A program made the translations under genes and the position numbers. 64,000 nucleotides of DNA from Candidatus Gastranaerophilales bacterium (GTDB lineage Bacteria; Cyanobacteriota; Vampirovibrionia; Gastranaerophilales; Gastranaerophilaceae): contig CALUQH010000005.1 of assembly GCA_944322885.1 (NCBI GenBank), positions 25,197 to 89,196 on the forward strand. Reading direction: 5' to 3'. Shown piece by piece: positions 18,145-27,155 of the stretch; within the stretch, counting starts at the first letter, position 1; every line of letters starts with the position of its first letter. The notes beneath the pieces were generated by a model. The model worked only from the letters and a program-made list of their open reading frames with translations, made no database searches and had not been told where the DNA came from.

Positions 18145-19175
18145 AAAGGTTTAATTAAAAACTTCAGTGCCTTACCATCAATATGCTGCTGCATAGCCCA
18201 TTCGACCTTTTCTAGAGGAATTGTATCAGTAATAAGTTTTTCAACTTCCAATTCTCCCGACGCAATATAATCAAGCGCCATTCTAAAGTATTTTGGGGTA
18301 TGGTGGAAAACACTCATCAGCTTTATATCACCATAATGCATTTTTGTTGTATCAAAAGTCACAGTAGAACCTGACTTACAACCGCCAAAAAAGTGAACTG
18401 TCCCCCCTGGCCTAACACAGGAAAATACTCGTTCCCAAATTTCCGGCAACCCCACACACTCAACCGCAACATCCAAACCTTTATGTTCATCACTATATTC
18501 TTTAAATATTTTTTCCGGATTAGGATATTTAATTAGGTCTATTATTTCATCAGCATGAGCAAATTCTTCTGCGGCTTTAAGCTTTATCGGATTTCTACCC
18601 GCAACAATGACATTTGCACCTTTAAGTTTGGCCAGCCGTGCGAACATTAAACCAATCGGCCCGATACCGATAATTCCGACTGTTTGCCCCCTTTTTATTT
18701 CCGTTCTTTCCACTCCATGAACAACATTTGCAAGCGGTTCACAAAATGCAGCTTTATCAAAACTTAAATCATCAGGCAATAAAAGCATATTTTTTTCTAC
18801 AATTCTTGCAGGAACAGTAATATATTGAGCATACGCACCATTGAGCAAATCTAAATTTTCACAAAGATTATATTCTTCTCTTTTACAAAAAAAACAATGA
18901 CCGCAGGGGGCAGAATTTGCAGCAACAACCCTGTCTCCCGGTTTAAATTTTTCAACGCCTTTCCCGACTTTTTCAACAATTCCGGCAAATTCATGCCCGA
19001 AACCTGACGGAATTGATTTTATTAACACAGGATGACCTCGTCTGAAAGTTTTAACATCCGTTCCACAGGTAAGAGCAGACATTACTTTTACTACAACTTC
19101 ACCTTCCTTCGGGCTTTTTACCATAACCTCTTCCAGTTTTATATTTTTAGGTCCGTAGTATTGTATAGCACGCAT
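18132..19175 (-). CDS. Zinc-dependent medium-chain dehydrogenase 1
   Basis: NAD(P)-dependent MDR-family alcohol/polyol dehydrogenase, 347 residues. Catalytic zinc ligands are visible as CGTD (about 37) and GHE (about 60), structural zinc as CGHCFFCKREEYNLC, and the nucleotide fold as IIGIGPIGLMFARLAK. The threonine- or sorbitol-dehydrogenase branch fits best; the substrate cannot be read from the sequence. Second gene of a two-gene unit, 11 bp after the paralogue. Confidence 0.85.
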   Translation of the reverse strand: MRAIQYYGPKNIKLEEVMVKSPKEGEVVVKVMSALTCGTDVKTFRRGHPVLIKSIPSGFGHEFAGIVEKVGKGVEKFKPGDRVVAANSAPCGHCFFCKREEYNLCENLDLLNGAYAQYITVPARIVEKNMLLLPDDLSFDKAAFCEPLANVVHGVERTEIKRGQTVGIIGIGPIGLMFARLAKLKGANVIVAGRNPIKLKAAEEFAHADEIIDLIKYPNPEKIFKEYSDEHKGLDVAVECVGLPEIWERVFSCVRPGGTVHFFGGCKSGSTVTFDTTKMHYGDIKLMSVFHHTPKYFRMALDYIASGELEVEKLITDTIPLEKVEWAMQQHIDGKALKFLIKPFYQG

Positions 19176-19186
19176 AAATTATCTCA

Positions 19187-20197
19187 CTAATCCTTTACAT
19201 TATAATCATCATCACTCTTTACTTTAATATAAGCTTTCATCACTTTATTAGACATGGTATCTTCAAAAGCCTGCTGAATATCATCAAACTTGTACTCTGT
19301 TGAAATTCCCTTAACTTTTACACGGCCGTTTTTCAATAATTCCAAAGAATCCGCAAGATCAACAGGCGAAGGCGAATAGCTGCCGAGAACCGTCAATTCT
19401 CTGTAATATATCTCATTATTAGGATAAGCAGACAAATCAGACGGAGTACTTGAAAATACAAGAATTTTACCGCCGTTTCTTACATATTTTAAAGCCGTAT
19501 CAATAGCTTTATCAGCTCCTGACGTCATAAAAATTCCGTCAGCCCTAAAATTTTCGGGCAATTTTCTCACATCATAAGCCTCTATATCCAAGGATTTTAA
19601 AAATTCAATACGCTCCTCTAACAAATCACATCCAATAACCTTATAACCGTAAGCCCTTAAAGCCTGTGCAGTTAAAACCCCGATAGAACCTAAACCGATA
19701 ACCAGAGTTGTATCATCTTTCAGCAGATTAGCCCGTTTTACCGCCCTTACAATACAACCCAGAGGTTCATAAAAAGAGGCCTCTGTTACAGACAAATTTT
19801 CAGGTTTTAAGTGTGCAACATTTTTCAAATGTTCCTCACTTAAAAAAACATATTCAGAAAAACCACCAGGAATAAGATTTGTTTCTTTAAAATGTTTGCA
19901 CATAGAAACATTTCCATGCTTGCAATAAACACATTCCCCGCATGGGATATGATGTGAAGTAACAATTACATCACCGGCTTTAAAAGCCGTATCAGAATTG
20001 ATTTCAATAATCTTTGCAACAATTTCATGGCCCAGAACAGTACCGTCTTTTGAAATTTTATGCACAAACTTTACAATATCCGAACCGCATAACCCACATC
20101 CCAAAACCTGTACAAGAGCACCTTTTCTGTTATCCAATTTCAAATTTTCTACATTTTTTAAAGCTATTTTATTATTTTCAATAACAGCTATCTTCAT
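19187..20197 (-). CDS. Zinc-dependent medium-chain dehydrogenase 2
   Basis: 336-residue paralogue of the gene 11 bp downstream. Catalytic zinc ligands CGSDIVKF and GHEIVAK, structural zinc CGECVYCKHGNVSMC, and a Rossmann motif VIGLGSIGVLTAQALRA. Similar to galactitol/sorbitol dehydrogenases. The pairing suggests two oxidation steps or two substrates in one pathway, but no transporter or kinase lies beside them. Start ATG 20197 has only a weak purine-rich site upstream. Confidence 0.82.
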   Translation of the reverse strand: MKIAVIENNKIALKNVENLKLDNRKGALVQVLGCGLCGSDIVKFVHKISKDGTVLGHEIVAKIIEINSDTAFKAGDVIVTSHHIPCGECVYCKHGNVSMCKHFKETNLIPGGFSEYVFLSEEHLKNVAHLKPENLSVTEASFYEPLGCIVRAVKRANLLKDDTTLVIGLGSIGVLTAQALRAYGYKVIGCDLLEERIEFLKSLDIEAYDVRKLPENFRADGIFMTSGADKAIDTALKYVRNGGKILVFSSTPSDLSAYPNNEIYYRELTVLGSYSPSPVDLADSLELLKNGRVKVKGISTEYKFDDIQQAFEDTMSNKVMKAYIKVKSDDDYNVKD

Positions 20198-20229
20198 CTT
20201 CAGCCTCGCACAAAAATTTTAACACAAAC

Positions 20230-20258
20230 TTGAAAAGAAGGAAAATAAATTATATAAT
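20230..20258 (+). promoter_or_regulatory. Promoter giving a probably leaderless mRNA
   Basis: TTGAAA (20230-20235), 17-bp spacer, TATAAT (20253-20258). The -10 ends 6 nt before the ATG at 20265, so transcription would begin at or next to the start codon. Confidence 0.65.
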
Positions 20259-20264
20259 ACATAT

Positions 20265-21254
20265 ATGACAGTCATTAGAAGATTAAATTGTTTTGATGCA
20301 CCTAAAATAAAGAAAATGATTTCATATCTCGGAAATGACAGCGGAGAGAAGTTTTCTAAAGCTTTAACTCATGAAGCTTTTATAATGCTCCAAAATCTTT
20401 TGCCCTTAAAATACAAATTCATGCCGGTTTCGTATATTTTGCTTGAAAATAAAGAGATTCTCGGGCTTATTACTGTTGTCCCGACGAACGGAAATCCTTA
20501 TAAAATAGATATTACAAGATTAATCTTTCAACAAAATTTGTACGATGTCGGGAAACGTCTTATTGATTTTGTGATAGCAAGACTCGGCGCAAAAGGCGCA
20601 ACTTCATTTCATGTAACTGTCGACCAGTCGCATGATGAGTTACTGGATTTATTTATGAAGGGATGCGGTTTTAGACAGTGCAGTTATGAAAATTTATGGA
20701 AACTTGAAAATTTTTCTCCTGCAACTGATAAAAAAGCAGATTTCAGATACTTTCAAAACAGTGATGCCCTCAAAGTCGCCGCATTATATAACAGCGAGCT
20801 CAATAACCTTTACAAGCCGTCGCTGGAAAGGTCAAAAAATGAGTATAAAGAACCCGTCTTTGCAGGTATGACAAATTTCTACAAAAATCGATACGTGCTC
20901 GAAGAACCTTCTAATCATAAAATCATTGCATACCTTTCAATTACAACGAGTGATAACTTTAATTTCATAATTGATATGTCTTTAAACGACGGATACAATA
21001 TCCCTTATGATGAAATTTTAAACTTTGCACTCGGAGAAATTTCCCGTAGAAAAACAACTTTCTATGCTTTCTTAAAACACAGGCAATACACCAAGACGGC
21101 TGACACTTTAGAAAAATACTTACACGAAAGGAATTTAAACTGTATTCAAACACAATGTGTGCTTGTTAAAGATTTTTATAAACAACTAAGCCAGCCGGAA
21201 AATGTTTTACAGATTTTCCAATTCGGCGAAGAAAGTATATTCACTTCAAATTAA
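20265..21254 (+). CDS. GNAT-family N-acetyltransferase-like protein
   Basis: 329 residues. The N-terminal half resembles a GNAT fold (SYILLENKEILGLITVVPT, then an FVIARLGAKGATSFHVTV strand and GCGFRQCSYENLWKL). The C-terminal half looks like a second, degenerate GNAT domain (HKIIAYLSITTS). No acetyl-CoA pyrophosphate loop of the usual R/Q-x2-G-x-G/A form is clear, so activity is uncertain. Probably translated from a leaderless transcript, as there is no ribosome-binding site. Convergent with the next gene and overlapping it by 4 bp. Confidence 0.65.
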   Translation: MTVIRRLNCFDAPKIKKMISYLGNDSGEKFSKALTHEAFIMLQNLLPLKYKFMPVSYILLENKEILGLITVVPTNGNPYKIDITRLIFQQNLYDVGKRLIDFVIARLGAKGATSFHVTVDQSHDELLDLFMKGCGFRQCSYENLWKLENFSPATDKKADFRYFQNSDALKVAALYNSELNNLYKPSLERSKNEYKEPVFAGMTNFYKNRYVLEEPSNHKIIAYLSITTSDNFNFIIDMSLNDGYNIPYDEILNFALGEISRRKTTFYAFLKHRQYTKTADTLEKYLHERNLNCIQTQCVLVKDFYKQLSQPENVLQIFQFGEESIFTSN

Positions 21255-21880
21255 TACCAGTAATTATCCTTATTTCTGACAAATGATAATTTTCCGGATT
21301 TTCCTTTCATATAATACATCCCCCTTTTATAAGCCACAAGTTCGGGATTATCACTAACCGTATAATAAAATGTTTTCTCCGCTCCGGGATTAATTTCATT
21401 AACAGCATCCAATATTCTGCTCATTGTATAAACTGTTTGATACTGACTTCCGCCGACAATATTTACACGGTTGAAATGAGGGAATTTCGAAGCTATAAAT
21501 TCTATAATTCGGTTAATGTTCGTATTATGGAAAACATGATAAAGCGTATGCATATTTGTTTTGTCATCAACCAGATTTAAAACGGCACAGGTTCTGACTC
21601 CTGTTGTACTCAAAGGGGTATTTACGTCAGATATTAACCAGCCGCCGCCTAAATCAGGTTCTTCAGTTGAAATACCGCATTTTGTATCTTTAGGCCCCGT
21701 ATAAGGTTCTATTCTTTTAGCATTGGAACTATCACAGTAATTAAAGATATATTTTTCAAAATTACCTGTTCTTTCAAAACTGTCAGGTCCGTATATAATT
21801 TTTCTGGGCGGAATTACCCGTGCACCAAAATGAATATTATTATTTACCGGATTTTTAAAAGTTAACACGTTAATCATCAT
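21251..21880 (-). CDS. CheD-like hypothetical protein
   Basis: 209 residues, no signal peptide. The N-terminus has NNIHFGARV, and a short Asn/Phe-Gly-Ala motif like this is common in hypothetical proteins of gut Melainabacteria (from memory). Residues about 78-110 (LSTTGVRTCAVLNLVDD then MHTLYHVFH) resemble the conserved core of CheD-type glutamine deamidases, in which Thr, Cys and His are catalytic; the following strand FNRVNIVGGSQYQ fits too. No chemotaxis genes are nearby, so the target is unknown. The start may be either of two adjacent ATGs; no ribosome-binding site is visible. Confidence 0.5.
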   Translation of the reverse strand: MMINVLTFKNPVNNNIHFGARVIPPRKIIYGPDSFERTGNFEKYIFNYCDSSNAKRIEPYTGPKDTKCGISTEEPDLGGGWLISDVNTPLSTTGVRTCAVLNLVDDKTNMHTLYHVFHNTNINRIIEFIASKFPHFNRVNIVGGSQYQTVYTMSRILDAVNEINPGAEKTFYYTVSDNPELVAYKRGMYYMKGKSGKLSFVRNKDNYWY

Positions 21881-21886
21881 TGATGA

Positions 21887-23008
<1,122 letters not shown>

Positions 23009-23012
23009 ATAT

Positions 23013-23855
23013 ATGTTAAATAAAGATGTTGACTATGAGGTCATAGTATTTTCAATAGGAGATACAAAAGCAGGAACAAAAATGGGAAAACTTCAACTAA
23101 AAAATCTTGAAGATGATTCTGTTTTAAACTGTATTTTGTGGGAAGAAACCTTAAACCGCTATGACAGTAAAATTTTCAGAACAGGAAATATTGTCAGAAT
23201 TGTAACGGCATCATTCAATGAACGTTACAATAACTGTCTTGTATCCTCTCTTGAACTGATAAAAGAGGCCAAGACAGGCCTTGATGAGGCTGAACGGGAA
23301 AAAGTTTATGCGGAATTAATTTCTTATATAGATACAATTAAAAATGAAAAATTAAATGCGTTTCTTGCAAGTTATTTTGCCGAACATAAAGACAGAATTA
23401 AAATAATGCCGGCAGCCAAGCTTATGCACCACAATTATATCGGAGGTCTTATGGTTCATACTCTTGAATGCCTGCGCTATGCCGAAACAAATATGGAATT
23501 GTCCGACTACAAATTTAACCGCGACAATATAATAGCAGCCTGTATGCTTCATGATATCGGCAAAATTTTTGAATACACTATTGATACAGAATCCGGTCTG
23601 ATTGATTATGATGAAAATTTTAGAAAAGAATGGCTTACACATTCCCAGTACGGATTTTCTATATGTATGACTCACGGTTTTAAAGAAATTGCAAAAATGA
23701 TTGCTGCACACCACGGAAGAAGCGACTGGGGGGCAATTATAGACCTTGATCAAAAAGATTTGGATCCAGAACTTTACTTTATACATTTGATAGATAATCT
23801 GTCAGCAAAATTCGGAAAAATTAATGTACACCTGTTAGAAGAAAAAGGAGTGTAA
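23013..23855 (+). CDS. OB-fold/HD-domain 3'-5' exoribonuclease (YhaM-like)
   Basis: 280 residues. N-terminal OB-type domain (MGKLQLKNLEDDSVLNCILW, FRTGNIVRI) and a C-terminal HD phosphohydrolase domain with HHNYIGGLMVHTLE, HDIGK (the HD pair), H-S-Q-Y-G-F and IAAHHG. This architecture is that of YhaM/CBF1 3'-to-5' exoribonucleases, which degrade single-stranded RNA or DNA with Mn. It lies 4 bp after ilvC and 3 bp before the kinase pair, so all four genes are probably one transcript. Confidence 0.85.
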   Translation: MLNKDVDYEVIVFSIGDTKAGTKMGKLQLKNLEDDSVLNCILWEETLNRYDSKIFRTGNIVRIVTASFNERYNNCLVSSLELIKEAKTGLDEAEREKVYAELISYIDTIKNEKLNAFLASYFAEHKDRIKIMPAAKLMHHNYIGGLMVHTLECLRYAETNMELSDYKFNRDNIIAACMLHDIGKIFEYTIDTESGLIDYDENFRKEWLTHSQYGFSICMTHGFKEIAKMIAAHHGRSDWGAIIDLDQKDLDPELYFIHLIDNLSAKFGKINVHLLEEKGV

Positions 23856-23858
23856 AAC

Positions 23859-24533
23859 GTGTCCAAGTTAACTGAACAGCATAATTATAAAGGCACTTTA
23901 GTCTGTGTGGAGGGGATTGACGGTTCCGGAAAATCTACACAGTTAGCTCTTTTACGTGACTGGCTAAAATCTACAGGGCACGATGTTATTTTTACCGAAT
24001 GGAACTCCTCGGAATTAATATCCCAGACAACAAAACTTGCAAAAAAGAAAAATATGTTATCCCCGCGGACTTTTTCTCTCCTGCACGCTGTCGATTTTGC
24101 TGACAGATTGAAACAGGTTATTGATCCTGCTTTGAAAGCAGGCTTTATAGTTTTGGCCGACAGATATGCCTATACAGCTTTTGCAAGAGATGTTGCAAGA
24201 GGCGTCGACCCGCAATGGGTTAGAAATGTTTATAATTTTGCAATAAAACCAGATTTAGCTATTTATTTTGATATTAATCCGCAAGATGCTATGGAAAGAA
24301 TTTGCTCAAATCGTGCGCCAAAATTTTATGAAGCAGGTATGGATTTAAAATTAAGCAATGATCCTTATGAGAGTTATATAATTTTTCAAAGCAGAGTTAT
24401 AAATGAATATCAAAAAATGGTAGATGAATTCGGACTGGTAAAACTTGATGCAATGGATTCAATACATTCCAAACAGGTAAGAATAAGAGAAATGCTTAAA
24501 AGTGTTCTAAATAACAAAGGAGTAAACATATAA
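23859..24533 (+). CDS. Thymidylate-kinase-family protein 1
   Basis: 224-residue P-loop kinase: VEGIDGSGKSTQLALL (Walker A), VLADRYAYTAFARD (DR-Y substrate motif) and FDINPQDAMERI. The usual REPGGT strand of dTMP kinases is replaced by TEWNSSELIS, so the nucleotide substrate may not be dTMP. GTG start with AGGAG upstream. Its stop overlaps the ATG of a close tandem paralogue by one base. Confidence 0.78.
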   Translation: MSKLTEQHNYKGTLVCVEGIDGSGKSTQLALLRDWLKSTGHDVIFTEWNSSELISQTTKLAKKKNMLSPRTFSLLHAVDFADRLKQVIDPALKAGFIVLADRYAYTAFARDVARGVDPQWVRNVYNFAIKPDLAIYFDINPQDAMERICSNRAPKFYEAGMDLKLSNDPYESYIIFQSRVINEYQKMVDEFGLVKLDAMDSIHSKQVRIREMLKSVLNNKGVNI

Positions 24534-25204
24534 TGACACAATTTAAAACAAAACACGGATATGAAGGTTTGCTTATTGTTATAGAAGGAACTGACGGTTC
24601 GGGCAAATCCACACAGCTTCAGCTTTTAAAGAAATCTATCCAGGCACAGTCTTACGGCGTCATAATATCCGAGTGGAAAACATCCCGTTTGATAGCAAAT
24701 GTTATTGATGATGCAAAAGAAAGAAACTTACTTAATGCCACAACTTACAGTCTGCTGTATGCCGCAGATTTTGCAGACAGACTTGAAAACACAATTATTC
24801 CTGCGTTAAAATCGGGATTCATAGTACTTTTAGACAGGTATTACTATACAGCTCTTGCCCGCGATGTTGTAAGAGGGCAGGATATTGAATGGGTAAAGAA
24901 TCTATACGATTATGCTCCTGAACCAGATCTGGTATTTTACCTTGATATGCCGGTTGATGTGCTTTTGAAAAGAATTATCGGTACAACAGGCTTAAATTAT
25001 TATGAAAGCGGGCGTGATGTCGGATTTTCATCAGATTTTTACAAAAGTTTTGAAATATACCAGAATAAATGTCTTGAACAATATGAAAGAATGAAATCCG
25101 AGTACAATTTTATCAGCATTGACGGCACCAAATCAATAGATGAAATACATTCGATTATGAACCATGAAGTTCAGAAAATTCTTGATTCAGGAGTGCTATA
25201 TTAG
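24533..25204 (+). CDS. Thymidylate-kinase-family protein 2
   Basis: 223 residues, tandem duplicate of the preceding gene and translationally coupled (TAATG). Same landmarks: IEGTDGSGKSTQLQLL, LLDRYYYTALARD and LDMPVDVLLKRI. SEWKTSRLIA stands where dTMP kinases have REPGGT. Conservation of both copies with intact catalytic motifs suggests distinct roles or a heterodimer rather than redundancy. Confidence 0.78.
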   Translation: MTQFKTKHGYEGLLIVIEGTDGSGKSTQLQLLKKSIQAQSYGVIISEWKTSRLIANVIDDAKERNLLNATTYSLLYAADFADRLENTIIPALKSGFIVLLDRYYYTALARDVVRGQDIEWVKNLYDYAPEPDLVFYLDMPVDVLLKRIIGTTGLNYYESGRDVGFSSDFYKSFEIYQNKCLEQYERMKSEYNFISIDGTKSIDEIHSIMNHEVQKILDSGVLY

Positions 25205-25347
25205 TACATATCCTGTTTATATCCCCGAATTGTTACGTAAATAAATAAAAATTTACTTTATGAAACATTTTGCTCCACAAGTCATGGTTTATGCTACATT
25301 AGAAAATGTAAAGAGACAAATATATATAGTTTATAGGAGATTAATGA

Positions 25348-25977
25348 ATGTCTGAATATCTGAGCAAGGAAGAGATTAAGCAATGGAGAAGTTCATTAGA
25401 AAAGATTACATTAGAAGAATACGCTGCCAGATTAGGGAAAAAAATAGAAGAGGCTAAGCCTACAAATGATTTAATAGATATAGTTTTAAAAGGAAAACCT
25501 GTTGTTTCTTCAGAAGATGAATGGAAACAGCCTCACGCTGAAAGACTCAGCGCAATTGCAGAACGCGGTTATGAAAGAGAAAGAGAAATTGCCCCGAGTC
25601 CCTTTTCAATACATAAATTTATAGCTGATGACACTCAGGAAAAGCCTCAAAAACAAGAAAAAGCTCAACCGAAAAAGAAATCTGCTTCTAAAAAAACTAC
25701 AACAGCAAAAACTGCTAAAAAAACTCAAGCTCAAGAAACTTCTGCTTCTTTGAGAGATGAAGTAAGAGTTGTATTCAAAAAAGCTCTAACTGACAGAGAA
25801 CAAAAAGTTTTTGATCATTTTGCGGCTAATAAAGGTAAAATCGTATATGCAAAAGACCTTGCAGCCTTACTTGACTTGCCAAGAGACTATGTATACAAAT
25901 ACATAAAAAATCTCAGGGCCAAAATTGAAGGTGATAAATTAGAAAACGCTGATAAAGGCGGGTTTATTCTAAAATAA
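25348..25977 (+). CDS. Winged-helix-domain protein with Lys-rich linker
   Basis: 209 residues. N-terminal third helical and charged; residues about 100-135 are a low-complexity Lys/Ala/Thr linker (KKKSASKKTTTAKTAKKTQ); the last 65 residues (LTDREQKVFDHFAANKG, LPRDYVYKYIKNLRAKI, GGFILK) resemble the C-terminal winged helix of OmpR-type regulators. No receiver domain. Likely a DNA-binding protein. ATG 25348 with AGGAG 8 nt upstream. No gene lies in the 143 bp before it. Confidence 0.6.
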   Translation: MSEYLSKEEIKQWRSSLEKITLEEYAARLGKKIEEAKPTNDLIDIVLKGKPVVSSEDEWKQPHAERLSAIAERGYEREREIAPSPFSIHKFIADDTQEKPQKQEKAQPKKKSASKKTTTAKTAKKTQAQETSASLRDEVRVVFKKALTDREQKVFDHFAANKGKIVYAKDLAALLDLPRDYVYKYIKNLRAKIEGDKLENADKGGFILK

Positions 25978-25998
25978 AATAATATTTAAATAATATTT

Positions 25999-26037
25999 AA
26001 CAGAACCTTCTCTAAAATATTTTGAGAGGGTTCTGTT
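25999..26037. terminator. Terminator between the winged-helix gene and pilin D
   Basis: Arms 25999-26012 and 26024-26037 pair over 14 bp with one G-U (core ACAGAACC), flanked by T residues. Probably works for the plus-strand gene and possibly for pilin D. Confidence 0.85.
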
Positions 26038-26067
26038 TTCTATGTATCTCCATTTATTACCTAATAC

Positions 26068-26775
26068 TTAATAATTCATCTGCCAGCCATCAGCCATAAT
26101 CTTTCCAAATAACCCGTTATCAGGATGATTTGCTTCCAAATCAGCTTCTTCCCCATTTGCAATATAAAATTTATCAAAAATTTGTCCGTTTTTATCTATT
26201 TGAAATGAAAAATAATCTCTTCCAAAAACATTAGGTCCCTGCTTACCATTTATATCTACTTCAAATGCAACTACATCACCGCCATTGCCCACATGGTTTG
26301 AACTGGTAATTGAGCTATCATCGTCAGGATCATCATTTTCTACATCTGACATAGCAGAAGCATCTGCACATAGGACAGCCCCGCTTGCCAAAGCTACAAC
26401 AACATTACATTGTCCGTTTTTTGAACTTATAGTAGCACCTGATAAAGATGAATACTCATCCGCAAAACATGGTCTATATCGCGTTCCGCAATCGTTTACA
26501 ACTTTAAAATAATTGGTCATAAAATTTCTCAATTCAGTTGAATTATTCCTAATTCTTGATTCTCCAAAATTAAGATAATTATTATCAGTTACATACATTT
26601 TAGCGGCCTGCATAACTTCGTTATATACTTTATGCAATTGTGTCACATAAACTTTACGCTGATAATTTTGTACCAGAGTGGGTATGGTCATTGCAGAAAC
26701 AACTCCGATTATACCAAGAGTAACCAAAACTTCAGCCAAAGTAAAACCCGTTTTAATATGTTTAAGTAAAATCAT
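26068..26775 (-). CDS. Type IV pilin-like protein D
   Basis: 235 residues, and the cleanest gene of the set. 10-residue leader MILLKHIKTG, then FTLAEVLVTLGIIGVVSAMT with Glu +5. The soluble domain has NDCGTRYRPCFADEYSSLSG, a two-Cys loop shared with pilin A, then DINGKQGPNVFGRDYF and the end MADGWQMNY. An acidic stretch DVENDDPDDD lies between. ATG has AAGGAAG 3 nt upstream and a near-consensus promoter. It diverges from a small HTH gene, which may regulate it. Confidence 0.88.
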   Translation of the reverse strand: MILLKHIKTGFTLAEVLVTLGIIGVVSAMTIPTLVQNYQRKVYVTQLHKVYNEVMQAAKMYVTDNNYLNFGESRIRNNSTELRNFMTNYFKVVNDCGTRYRPCFADEYSSLSGATISSKNGQCNVVVALASGAVLCADASAMSDVENDDPDDDSSITSSNHVGNGGDVVAFEVDINGKQGPNVFGRDYFSFQIDKNGQIFDKFYIANGEEADLEANHPDNGLFGKIMADGWQMNY

Positions 26776-26813
26776 ACTCTTCCTTTCTATAAATTATATT
26801 TATATACATATTA

Positions 26814-26842
26814 ATTATATCATACTAAGTATAATTTATCAA
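26814..26842 (-). promoter_or_regulatory. Promoter of pilin D
   Basis: Minus strand TTGATA (26842-26837), 17-bp spacer, TATAAT (26819-26814) with an extended TGA. It lies in the short divergent region shared with the HTH gene promoter. Confidence 0.65.
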
Positions 26843-26847
26843 TATAA

Positions 26848-26876
26848 TTGTATAAATTGAAATATATTTATAAAAT
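26848..26876 (+). promoter_or_regulatory. Promoter of the HTH gene, probably leaderless
   Basis: TTGTAT (26848-26853), 17-bp spacer, TAAAAT (26871-26876). The -10 ends 6 nt before ATG 26883. Only 5 bp separate this -35 from the oppositely oriented -35 of pilin D, so one bound regulator could affect both. Confidence 0.6.
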
Positions 26877-26882
26877 AAAAAA

Positions 26883-27128
26883 ATGGACTATAAATATGAA
26901 AACATAGCTCTTTTGGATTTTATAAAAACCTTAACAATATATCGTGGTTTAACACTAAGAAAACTACTCCAAAAACTCCATGATGAAAAGGGATACAGCA
27001 ATTCATACGCAGGTTTTTATAATAAGCTAAAAAATCAAACAATTAAATTCAATGAAATAAATGATATTACCAGTATACTAGGTTACGAAATTATCTTCAA
27101 AGATATAAAAAATAAGCAATCAAAATAG
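26883..27128 (+). CDS. Small HTH-type regulator facing pilin D
   Basis: 81 residues. RGLTLRKLLQKLHDE, then YSNSYAGFYNKLKNQTIKF and ITSILGYEIIFKDI fit a short XRE-like helix-turn-helix with a C-terminal beta strand. No ribosome-binding site; the promoter places the transcript start at the ATG. The same family occurs as a pseudogene facing pilin C at 17.1-17.3 kb, so this gene-pilin arrangement occurs twice in the window. Regulation of pilin D is inferred from position only. Confidence 0.65.
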   Translation: MDYKYENIALLDFIKTLTIYRGLTLRKLLQKLHDEKGYSNSYAGFYNKLKNQTIKFNEINDITSILGYEIIFKDIKNKQSK

Positions 27129-27155
27129 CTCAAATATCCATAATAATTTAAAACA

